A stretch of DNA of 64,000 nucleotides from Agapanthus africanus (taxonomy: Eukaryota; Streptophyta; Magnoliopsida; Asparagales; Amaryllidaceae): NCBI GenBank assembly GCA_030015575.1, contig JASDDO010000026.1:194457739-194521738 (forward strand), read 5' to 3'. The translations under genes were made by a program, and so were the position numbers. The notes beneath the pieces are model-generated. The model worked only from the letters and a program-made list of their open reading frames with translations, did no database searches and was not told where the DNA came from. Positions 11,839-22,510 of the stretch are shown here, in pieces. Each line of letters opens with the position of its first letter. The first letter of the stretch is position 1.

Positions 11839-13404
11839 TCATTGACGACGTATCAAAGGGAGTTTCCACCCCCTCTAATTCTATTAGACATTTAGATAAT
11901 ATTGCTTTTGTTTCTCATGTTGAACTAAAATCTTTTAGTGAGGCTGAAATGCATAATGATTGGATTATCGCCATGAAGATGAACTTAACCAATTTGAAAG
12001 GAATCGAGTTTAGAAAATAATTCTTAAACCCGTAAATAGAACTATCATTGGTACAAAATGAGGTTTTTGGAATAAGTTAGATGAATCCGGTAATGTTGTT
12101 CGTAACAAAACCCGTTTAGTGGCTCAAGGTTACAATCATCAAGAAGGAATCGATTTTCAAAAAACCTTCGCACCGGTAGATAGATTCAAAGACATTCGAA
12201 TTCTTTTAGCCTATGCTTGTTTTAAAGATTTTAAATTTTATCAAATGGATGTTAAAAGTGCCTTTTTAAATGGTTTTATTGAGAAAAAAGTTTTTGTCAA
12301 ACAACCCCCTGATTTTGAAAATCCAACTCTTCCTGATCACATTTTTAAAATTGATAAAACATTATATGGTTTAAAACAAGAACCGAGGGCATGGTATGAT
12401 AGGTTAAGTTCATTTCTTAGAAATAACGGATTTGCCAAAGGTAAGTTTGACAAAACGCTATTTATAAAGAATTTGGATAACGATATTCTAATTGTTCAAA
12501 TTTATGTGGATGATATTGTTTTTAGTTCTACTAATGCCAAAATGAATGATAATTTTTCTAAGTTAATAAAGAACGAGTTTGAAATGAGCATGGTGGGGGA
12601 ATTAAACTACTTTCTTTGTTGGGCTTCAAATCAAGCAATTAAAAGAAGAGATATTTATTAGTCAAGTAAAATACGTTAAAAAACTCGTGAAAAGGTATGG
12701 ATTGGAAAACGATAAAGAATACAATACACCAATGTAGATGTTAAAACATACAGAGATATGATCGGAAGTTTGTTATACATTACTGCAAGTAGACCCGATA
12801 ATATACACTATGTATGTCTTTGTGCAAGATTTCAATCTAACCCTAAAGAAAGTCATTTGATTATTGTTAAGTGCATAATTAGATATCTTAAGGGTACACA
12901 AAACCTAAGCTTGTGGTATCCTAAACATGGTTGTTTTGATCTAACAAGCTATTCAGATGTAGACTATGCAGAGAGTCATGTTGATAAACGAAGCACAAGT
13001 GGGACATGTCAATTTTTAGGACATTGCCTAGTGCTGTGGTCATCTAAAATGCAGAACTTCGTAGCTCTATCAACCGCTGAAGCGGAATATATTGCAGCCG
13101 AAGCATGTTGAGCTCAGGTATTATGAAGAAAAATACATTACCAAACTATAATCTTAAAATTGATCATATTCCTATCATATGCGACAATACAAATACCGTC
13201 TACATGACTAAAAATGCCGATCAACACAGTAGAAGTAAGCACATTAATATCCGATATCATTTTATTCATGAGCATTTTTTATCCGGCGATATTATTCTTG
13301 AATATGTTTCTACTATGTTTCAACTTGTTGACATTTTCACAAAGCTGCTTGATTTACAAAGATCTGAGTTTATTCATCGTGAGTTAAATATTTGTGACAT
13401 TTAA
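11839..13404 (+). pseudogene. Copia reverse transcriptase and RNase H (element I)
   Basis: RT blocks are clear in 12119-12661: YNHQEGIDFQKTFAPV, QMDVKSAFLNG, LYGLKQEPRAWYDRL and the catalytic YVDD. RNase H follows in 12758-13404 with SYSDVDYAE, STAEAEYIAA and IICDNTN, then QLVDIFTK near the C-terminus. The wording of the RNase H region matches SIRE/Maximus elements. Frameshifts at about 12650 and 13105 and the loss of the start of the RT make it non-functional. This polyprotein segment would copy the element RNA into cDNA. Confidence 0.85.
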
Positions 13405-13500
13405 TTTTTTTTCATGACAGAAATTTTTTGTTTAAATGTTGTTTATGATGATTTTTTTTCCAGTGTTTCTAGAAAATTGTTATTTCTAAAAATAGTCAAG

Positions 13501-13601
13501 TGACCGGTCGACCAAAAAAAATTCACTCGTCTCTGGATATCAGTTTTCCAGAACGGTCGACTGATCAATCGATCGCATGGGATCGGTCTTCTATAAATGA
13601 G
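13501..13601 (+). promoter_or_regulatory. Internal promoter-like module before the accessory gene
   Basis: The section 13405-13804 has no coding signal. It holds GACCGGTCGACC at 13502-13513, ACGGTCGACTGATCAATCGATCG at about 13553-13575 and a TATAAATGAG box at 13592-13601. These are the same palindromes, in the same order before a similar TATA box, as in this element's LTRs. A pyrimidine-rich stretch leads to the ATG at 13805. I infer an internal promoter for the accessory gene, with no functional proof. Confidence 0.5.
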
Positions 13602-13804
13602 GCTTTCTGAATCTAAATTCATTTCTTCAAAACTTTTGTATCTCAAAATTTCTTTCCTTAAAAAAATATCACCAAATTTCTTCACAATTTTCTCAAATCT
13701 CCTTAAATATCTTTGCATGTTTTCTAGATTTTGGATTTCAAGGTCAGTATTTTTGGGTTTCTTGTTCCATTTGTGGTTTCTCTCTCATCTTTCCAAGCTC
13801 ATCC

Positions 13805-14901
13805 ATGACACCGAGAACAAAAGTTGCTGTATCCAAGAAGCAGAAGAAAAAAATCGACTTTGATGACGATATCTTCCGATCTGAGCAAGCACAAGAAGAT
13901 TTTCTCACAGAGTTCCATGAAAAACTCATTCGATGTGGCCGGTACATCAACTTCCATGATCTCGAACGATTTCCAAATGCTATCTACTGCTTTCGAAATC
14001 AACAATGGGTAAATTTTCTATCCCTAAAAGTTCCCACATATCTTCTCTTGGTTAAGTATTTCTATGCATTTCTATGCATATCTAAATGTTGAGAAAGATG
14101 GCATATTAACTAGTTATGTTTGTGGAAAAGAAATTGAGCTTCACCGGGCTCTTGTTAGCGAAATTATCGGAGTGCCTCATGGAGGATTTAACCCATTTGG
14201 AGTATCATTAACTAAGTTTCCTTTTGATAAATATGCGTTTCACATGAAGCGTGCTAGAGATATAATATATGTTGTAGACGATCATCATGATAGTGACAAG
14301 ATTAATACTTTTTGCAATGATGGACAAGTCATAGCAAGGGTAGTAATTCATAATATGTTTCCTAAGAAAGGGAAAAAAAGATGCAGCTCGTAATGAGGCC
14401 AAAACAATTACTTTCATGATTTTAGATTCTATTCCCAAAAACTTGCCAAAATTATTCATCTCCACTATTATAGATACCTATCAAAAGAAGAATAAGGTTT
14501 TGATTTATATATGTGCTTTAACCGAGATTTTCAAGTATTTTAGGATTGAGGAGGAAAAATATGAAGAGGGCGATTTAAATAAGGCAACTTTTTCATTGAT
14601 GGGTCTTCAAGAAAGTGCATGGAAATGTCGATAAAGCGATAGTCCACGTGTTTCGTCTCCTATTCCTCCACAAAACCCAAGATAAGCTCCTCCTAGTTCA
14701 TACTTTGACGGGTCGGTGCAATTCTAGGAAAAGTTGGACGAACGATTCACTAGGCTCAATCTCGCTAACAACGAACGCCATCAGCAACTTGTCGAGCAGT
14801 ACCATAAATTGGATGAGCAGTAGCAGCGAATTATGGAGGAAGTTCTTGAGAATCGTAGAAGGATGGAAGAATATTTCCATGCTGGCAGTGGTGGCTATTA
14901 G
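13805..14901 (+). pseudogene. Accessory protein downstream of pol (putative plant transposon protein-like)
   Basis: The gene sits in sense orientation between pol and the 3' LTR, where some Sireviruses carry an env-like gene. The visible protein starts MTPRTKVAVSKKQKKKIDFDDD, then has a globular part (HEKLIRCGRYINF, WVNFLSLKVP, VKYFYAFL, ELHRALVSEIIGVP) and a charged, coiled-coil-like C-terminus near 14740-14895. The globular pattern resembles the plant domain family PF20167 (Transposase_32, putative plant transposon protein). That assignment is from memory of the pattern and needs an HMM search. A 10-bp tandem duplication near 14056-14075 and an extra A near 14375 shift the frame. No signal peptide or membrane span suggests an envelope protein. 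Confidence 0.55.
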
Positions 14902-15145
14902 TTGATTTTTGAGTTGATTGATTCTCTTGATGGTTATGATGGATAATTTTTTCTATGTTTCTTTTATATTTTTTTGGACTTTCGTATGCATTTGGACTTT
15001 CATATGTTTTTTTTGGACTTTTTAAACTCTATTCTTATGATCGTTTATCGTTTTTATTATTAGTTGTTGGTTTTTAACTATGATCATTATTTTTATGGAT
15101 ATATGTGCAACATTATATTTGTGGTAGCTCTTTTTAATTATAACA

Positions 15146-15340
15146 AAAAAGGGGGAGATAGAGACTCATTAATTCAGGGGGAGACATGAACATTTGATCA
15201 AGGTACTCATGGTTTAAGGGAGAGAGAACTTCTTCGACAAAGGGAGAGTATATTTTTTTGGTAACAAAATTTTATCATAATTTCTATCTCATTTTCTATA
15301 TCAATAATTATAGTTTTGTTATCATCAAAAAGGGGGAGAT
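15146..15340 (+). other. Multiple polypurine tracts before the 3' LTR (element I)
   Basis: AAAAAAGGGGGAGAT at about 15145-15159, CAGGGGGAGAC at about 15176-15186, AGGGAGAG near 15220 and 15240, and AAAAAGGGGGAGAT at 15327-15340 directly before the LTR. Repeated purine tracts here are characteristic of Sireviruses. The last one is the expected plus-strand primer. The stretch 14902-15145 is AT-rich and empty. Confidence 0.75.
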
Positions 15341-17194
15341 TGTTGATCCCAAAGAGCTTCACTTGTTCTTAGTTTTGATGATTAACAAATCTATAATTGT
15401 GATCATATTACAAATTGTGATAATATTTTTAGCCCGTATTATTAATGATGTATAATGAGATAACCTTATATTGTGTACAAGTGTAAATTTATACATTTCA
15501 GATATGCACAATAATAAATAGAAGATGGCAAAGATAACAACTCCACAAGATTGAACATGCTACAAACACTTCGTATCAAATGGAAAAAGAAGCTTGAGGA
15601 ATTCACAACTCAAGATTTAAAGCGCTTGTAATTTTGGTTAAGTTTTGAGTGGGAAATATGTATGACATAAAATACTCTTTTGATTTTACAAATACAGAAG
15701 TTAACGGCCTACTATGCAAAATATCTTTCTAAAATAATATGATATTTTATTTTTAGAACAAAAGAGTTTTAACTTATAGTTTCTATAATTATGTTTGAAG
15801 ATAAGACACTTTGTTGCATTCTACTAAGTATTTTTTAAAGTAAAATTCTCATGCACAAAGTAGTTTTAGATGATATGTTTTACAAGATTATTTCTAAGTT
15901 TTTCTTATCTTGTTTGTTGAGTTTTCTTGAAAATATCTCATATGATTTTGTTGATTATTTTCATGAAAGTTTTGATTGAGAGAATTCAAATATTCTCCTT
16001 ATTAAAAAGGATATGACTGAATATTTGATTTTATGGTTTTTGTGATTGAAAGATTTAAAGGAATCCACAGTTGGAATTATTTTTTTAAATTCAAATCTCT
16101 AATTAAATAATTGATTGATGATTTTTCAAAACTTTTCCTTATTAATATACATGATTGAATATTTGATTTCTTGGATTTATGATTGAGAGATTTATATTGT
16201 TTTGGAATTATTTTTATTCAAATCTCTAAGCTGATTTATTCTCAAATTATTTCTTTATTCTATTTTAATTTTCTGAGAAAATCAAGATTGCTAAAATCTG
16301 TCGTTTTTGTGCTGATATGCTTCGAGCAGACAGTTGCCAGTCGACCGGTCACTCGCCCGCCTTCACACTGTGTTTTTATTTGAATATTCAGAGACAACTA
16401 AACAGTCGACCGGTTTCTTTGAGCGTTCGACCGCTTTTGCAATCAGTCGACCGGTCCACTCAACCGCGCGAAATCTGGAAGAATTTTTATGCAGTTTTTC
16501 TTTGAGCTGTTTGCTAAAATAAATTTCCATATACTTTCAAATTTGAATTACAACGGCTAGTTTTCTTTAAATATGAAATTTTGATTTATTCTAGCATAAA
16601 AGATATCATATTCATCATTATAAAATGAGAAGAGTTTTTCATGGTTGATTATCAACTCTCTCACTAAGCTCCTCACTTGAAAACTCTTTCACTCTATTTC
16701 TCAAATATTTACAATTAAATCAAAGCTCTTAACTTGAAGTATTTGCTCAATCAAAGAGTTCTATTGTGCGATTTATCTCTCTTTTGTATTTCTTTGGTGG
16801 TAAATTCAATCTCTATTTGTGAAGTTAGGGTGTGAGCTTGAATTTCGGGTATAATGATTCAAGGAAAGTTAGAGACCGTTTATACTCTGTCCATGTGTGA
16901 TCTCTACCCACATAAAGAGACCGATTTTAGTAAAGAAAATCTTCACGACGGTGAGATAGTCGTAGGGGACAGGACTAGGCAAAGTTGCTGAACCTGGATA
17001 AATTCTCTGTGTTTGTCTCTTGGTAACTTGCACTACTTTTTATTAGCTCTGTGATAATTTCATTTATATTTTTCTGTGATTGAAATATTATTTAGTGTAA
17101 ACACATTTTTTCTAGAACTTATTGTGTGAAGTTTAAAATTTTAATTTATTGCCTTCACCCTATCCACCTCCCTCCCGCTCTAGGGTGATTTTCA
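15341..17194 (+). repeat. 3' LTR of element I
   Basis: It starts TGTTGATCCC after the purine tract and ends GATTTTCA, giving 1854 bp against 1855 bp for the 5' LTR. The two can be followed along their whole length with many substitutions. The bases that follow (TGTACAATAG) belong to decayed copia sequence G. Confidence 0.88.
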
Positions 17195-18632
17195 TGTACA
17201 ATAGTTACTAATACCATGAACGTAGCGCATAATTCATTTTACTAAGTTAAAATAGAATACCGTAGGTTGTTGCATTTGTTGGCATACAGTGTTGAAAACA
17301 TAAGAGATATCTGGCTGAGTGATAGTTAATTACTGAAGTGTGCCTACAATATTTCTGTAGTGTGATGGATCTGAATATGGTATAAGATCTGAAACTTTCG
17401 AAGTGAACTTTGTTGCCATAGGAGTTGTGTTTTGACTTACAATCTGTCATCATGTCATCATAGCATGACCTACAAGATCTTATACATGTTTTGCTTGAGA
17501 AAGATGGATTTCTTCGGTAGTACGATAAACTTGAATTCCTAAAAAATAATGAAGAGGACCTAATTCCTCAATGGAAAGATCCTTGTGAAGCTGGAGAAGT
17601 AGGTTCTTAATATGAGGAATTGAATTTCTCATAAGAATAATATCATCCACATATAATAGCAAAAGAATTGTGATGCCATCATGATGATAAATAAAAAGCG
17701 ATGGATCGGTTACACTACAAAAGAAACCAAGGTTTAGTAAAAACTCACTAAGCCAATCAAATCATGTTCGAGGCACTTGTTTGGCCCAATATAATGCCCG
17801 TTGAAGAAGACAAACATAAGCTGGTCAAGTTTTATCAATAAAACCCGATGGTTGCTCCATGGATAGGAACATTGAGCTTGCCATGAAGAAATGCTTTTTT
17901 AATGTCCAACTAATGAATGGACCGTTCTCTCACTACAGCTACAGTAAGAATGAGACAAATGGTAATCGGTTTAATAACAGGACTGAAGGTTTCTGTAAAA
18001 TCAATACTTTCTTCTTGGTTGTATCCTTTTGCCATCAACCGAGCCTTTAAGCGATCAAGACTCGCACCAACCATTAGTTTGGTTTTGAAAACCCATTTGC
18101 AACCAATTACATTCATGTTCTGATGACGAGGAACAAGAGTGCACATTTGATTTTGGATAAGAGCTGTGATTTCTTCATCCATCAAAGTTTTCCATGCCGT
18201 ATTTTTAAGAGCAATAGCGATAGTGTGCGGTTATTTAGGAGAAATCTCAACAAGAAGGACGTATTTTGGATTAGGTTTGAAGATCTCAGAATGAGATCAT
18301 CTCTGCATAGAATGGCATGATCTTCATAAATTGAATTGGCTGGAGCAATAAAAGCTAATTCTACCAGTTTTAGTTGATCTACATCAAGAGCGGGAGTAGG
18401 CATTCGCAGTTGCTCATTCTGAGTTGCTTCAGTACCATCAAATAACCGGGCATTATCTTGATCACAAGAGAATTCTTCACCTTCAGAATTAAGTGGAGAG
18501 GCAGAAGCATCAATCCACTCATCATAGTTAGATATTTTCAATTGAGACTGAATCGGATTTGCATTTGCTGATGAAGGAGCAAATGGAAACTTCATTTCAT
18601 CAAAAATAACATGTCTGGATATGTACACCCGG
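17195..18632 (-). pseudogene. Copia integrase C-terminus, RT and RNase H fragment (element G, 3' portion)
   Basis: Read on the minus strand from 18632, the sequence gives the end of the integrase region (VYISRHVIFDEMKFPF), a Ser/Pro-rich linker, the RT start (MNVIGCKWVFKTKL), then a frame with YVDDIIL and LGPLHYFLGIQVY. Decayed RT/RNase H linker sequence continues to 17195, where element I begins. Frame breaks occur near 18180, 17910, 17660 and 17460. The coding frame stops abruptly at the CCCGG of 18628-18632, where element F starts. Its upstream continuation lies at 62091. The rest of RNase H and the 3' LTR are not found left of element I. Confidence 0.8.
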
Positions 18633-20279
18633 TGTAACACCCTAATTCATTTATATCAGTTCTAGTTCATGTGTTTCTTTATTTATGGTATTTTCCTGAT
18701 TTATTGTGTTTTGGGTGCGAATAGTGTATTTGACATTAGTATTTGCATCCGACCCGACCCGCTTGCTTGAAACCAGTCTTGATTCATGTTTGTGTTTATC
18801 CTGACCTGTTACATGGACTCGTGCACTTTCATTTATTTGTACATGACATACTCGTATTTTATCCAGCATTTGCATTATTCAATATAACATTTTAAGTCAC
18901 ATAAAATATTTTTAAAATACATTGCATGGCCTGCATGATACCCCTAACCCTGTGGTAGCATCCGCGCATCTTGTTCTGTTCCGTTCAGTGAAACAGACTT
19001 GTTTGGATGGCTACGCGCATGTACGTGCATCCGTTCTTGGGGGTATGCATTTTCGTTACCCGGACATTCATTTTGGATTTTTGGTCGACACATATATTTT
19101 TCGTATTTTAAAACTGAATTTTAGACCCGACCCGGACGTGTTTTGGACTAGTTTTGTATTAGCCAAAATCTTAAATTTTACTAATATTATATTTTAATAT
19201 ATCTTAACTGTTAATATTTATATATACGTTCATAATTTTTCCTAACTAAAAATATTTTATAAATTTTTATTAACTGACAATCTCTCATTCTCTCTTTATC
19301 TCTCCTCTCGATGTCTCTCTCTTCCTCTTTCTCTCCCTTTTTCTCTCTCTCATTCCCACTCCTATCGCATTTCCTGTTCACCAGGATTCTCGTCACCTCC
19401 CTTCCCCACTATAATTACCTCCCTTCTCATTCTTTTCTTCTTCTTCGAAAATTTTTCTGTGCCGCCCATTACGAAAACCCTAATCCTCCACCCTCGACTT
19501 CGCCTCCTCTCCACCCTCGACCTCGCCTCCTCTTCTCCCTCGATCATCTCATCTCTCTCTCCTCTCCCCTGCAACCTCTTCCCAACGAAAACCCCACGAA
19601 CCCAGAAACCCCATCTCCCCATCACCTTCGATCTCACCATTTTCTCCCCGTCGCCCTCACACCATCTCTGCCGCCTTCTATCCTTTCACCGTCGAGTTCT
19701 CCTCCTCGACCTCCTCATCTTCTCTCTCTCCCGAGCCCATCTTCCCCGACGACCCACCTTCCCTTGCACCCTCACCGGAGCTCGAAACCCCGTGGCCGGC
19801 ACTCTCTCGCTACCATCCTCACCATCGTTATCTCCATCGCTTCACCCTCTTCTACATCACCTCTCTCCTCTCCTCCCTGCACAACCCATGAACCCACTGC
19901 AGCCATCTTTTCTGTCCCATTGCCAGAGCCCCAACCACCTTACCGACCATCCCAACCTCATCACCCTTGCAGCCTCCTCTGAGCCAGATCCATACAAGAG
20001 ACCCCCAGCCTTCTTCTCCTTTCTCTTTCTTCTCCTTCTTCTTGTTCTTCTTGGTTTTCTTGTTTTCACATTTTTCCTGACGATCACCGGAGCCATGCCG
20101 CTGTCGATGATCCGGGCAACCCTGTGGATATCCTCTGCCTGCGTGGTTATCCTCTTGCCTTGACTGGACCCGTTCCCCGTGCGCGCGTGTGGTTTCGCGA
20201 TATTTTGCCGACGTCAGACGTACCGTACATATCCGTTTTGTGATCTATCGAGGCAAGTTAATCTTGCTACATGCTAGAC

Positions 20280-22495
20280 TGTAGGGTTCCTAGGCACCCT
20301 AATGAGGTCTCACAAGGCATCAACCATGCCAATTTCAAAAATACGGTGCCGAGAAACCCTAGTGTACGGATCGTTGGCTAGATTTCTAGGCGAAAAGTAA
20401 ACTAGTTAACACTTAACTAAGAGATACGGAAATACAACCTTTGTAGATCCGGTTCTCCACCTCCATAGCTCCGCAATGAAGTCTCCTCGCTGTCCATAAC
20501 AAGTCCCGGGCTCTAGCGTCGGCTTCATCGGAGAATGGACGGGCTAGGTCATCGATGTCCATGCCGAAGATGATCTACGTCGAGGCATCGCTAAATCAAG
20601 CTCCGACTTCACCAAGTCAAGAAACTTGTGAAGAAAACACACTCTACTACTTGGCAAGAGGTAGAGGATGAAGAAATAGGAAGTTGGTAGACTTTAGATT
20701 TGGATTTCACACTCTTTTTCATCACTTGCCATTGATGGAGGCAAGCTTTCTTCACTTGAAGAAATGAAGAAGAAGAAGGTAAATGTTATGATAAGTAATT
20801 AGAAAATATAAAATAAAAGAATACTTATCATAATCTTTAACCATGGTAATGTGTAGAGAATCAATCATGGTTAAAGGAATGGTTAGGGTCAAGCTAGAGA
20901 CAAAATGGTCACTTAGTCAAAGTGTTCATGAAGCTTCATGAAAACAACAAAGAAAGCCACCATTTAATCTTTATGCAAATCATTTTCCAAAAAGAATAAA
21001 TAGATAAATAAATGAATAAGGAAATAGTAAACCCTAACCATTTCATTAACCAAGGTTTAATTCTTTACACTTAACCAAAAGGCAGGTATCATCAAACATG
21101 ATACAAGCAAGTGCACAAAATCATATCGCATATGCAATGCGCACATCCGAGTGAGAAAATCCATTTAAAGTGAACCGATACTAGTTAATGCAAAGTAATA
21201 TATCAAATATATAATTATGCATTAAATAATTAAATCAACACTTGATTCAATGATCCGGTCATGTCGCACACAACCGACTAGTATACAATGTATCGGCTTA
21301 TCGAATCAATCCTTGATTCGATAACTAGGTTATATCGCATACAACCATTCGACACATTCATCGCGAGAATGGAATACGGTATCACATACACGTATTATTC
21401 TCGGTCCCGCACATATCTCATATGCGCTCCTATTTCGTTTCGCTTGAGCCAGGAAACCTCTGTGTAGGACTCTAAAGACTCGTCAATACGCCGGCAGCTG
21501 GTGATGATCATAGCAAGCACCCACAAGCCGCAAATGGTCTGCTAAACGTAACGGCCACCCGGGTATTGAGCGATCAGAAGATCGACGAGCAAGCCCGCTC
21601 ATACTCCTGTGAATCCAACCAGTAACACTACCGTACAGTCCGGTCTGATCGTCTGATATGTCGCATATCTCGCCTAGGGGTGGTAAACGTCAGACCCCAA
21701 TAGCTCGATAAGTCGTGTTGATATGAGGTCTATAACAATTCGAGAAACTACTGGTAACACTTGCCAGTAAATCTCAGCAACCCTGGTCAGGGATTTCCTG
21801 TTATAGCCAATCGAACACAGCGCAACATCAACTCCCTATACCGGGAGAGACGAATCCCCTCCTATCGCTCATTGCCTCCATGTGACTCGGGACTGTACCC
21901 AAAAACCACCATTTTGCACGCCCTCTTGGACGTGGTAAGATGGAAATCAAAGCACAGTGGGAACCACACAAGACTCTATGACGATCTCGGGTCAACAGAC
22001 TACTCTGTACCAGTGTCACCAGAGAACTGCCATCTGACGTAAGGTATAATACCATCTGGGAGTTCTCGGCGAGTCCGTCCAGTGTACCCAGTCCCTACTG
22101 AGCACCCGTATATCATCTCTGATGTCAAACACCAATGGATATGGGATCATCCATCGCCCATCTGTATGGGTCGAGAAGGTATACGCTAGTCTACTCTGGT
22201 ATATCGATGCCCCGTCTCGATACACCCACGACTAGGGACTTTGAAGGATGTACTTATGGACTACCATGTCCCCACTAGTATGATCCGCATCATAGTCCAG
22301 GTAGTCAAGTACAGATCCTAAGAGCTTTACCAACATGTAACAGAGAGACAATCAGTATACACGTTAAGGTAAAGATCAACCAGATAGCATACTATCATGT
22401 CGAGCAAGAAAGTCCTCCCTATATAAGTCCCAGCATCCACTACAATATACATCCTATATACAGTAATGGCCTCTAGGGCATACATATAACTAACA
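20280..22495 (-). repeat. 3' LTR of element D
   Basis: Left copy in plus coordinates, 2216 bp. It holds the conserved blocks shared with E, B and C, including the palindrome GGTATAATACC at 22043-22053 and the hairpin TATCGA...TCGATA at 22202-22222. It has no convincing gene. Open frames are repeated in the other copy only because the LTRs are duplicates. Confidence 0.93.
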
Positions 22496-22510
22496 ATCTC
22501 CCACTTGCAC
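22496..22510 (-). other. Polypurine tract (element D)
   Basis: The minus strand reads GTGCAAGTGGGAGAT directly before the LTR, the usual copia plus-strand primer. B and C have the same tract at the same place. Confidence 0.85.

Larger units (their letters stand above)
7049..17194 (+). mobile_element. Sirevirus-like Ty1/copia element with accessory gene (element I)
   Basis: Two LTRs of 1855 and 1854 bp flank gag, protease, integrase, RT and RNase H in copia order, followed by an extra gene and several purine tracts. Gag with two spaced zinc knuckles, an extra ORF after pol, multiple polypurine tracts and palindromes upstream of the LTR TATA box are all described features of Sireviruses (SIRE/Maximus lineage). 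The coding region is broken by many frameshifts and stops. The LTRs differ at roughly one base in ten by eye, so the insertion is old. The flanking 5-mers (GACAT, TGTAC) do not match. Confidence 0.85.

Noticed and set aside
13805-14901. Envelope-like gene in element I
   Set aside because: The position fits, but I see no signal peptide, transmembrane span or coiled-coil fusion region. The globular part resembles the plant transposon-protein family better.
19311-20163. Long Ser/Pro-rich open frames in F's LTRs (also near 36744-37451)
   Set aside because: They lie in a C/T-rich low-complexity stretch of the LTR, several frames are open at once, and the frame is not preserved between the two LTR copies.
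21761-22225. Identical open frames repeated at 21761 and 29932, at 46235 and 54306, and at 42194 and 60190
   Set aside because: They are the paired LTRs of D, C and B. Identity reflects LTR duplication, not duplicated genes, and the translations show no recognisable domain.
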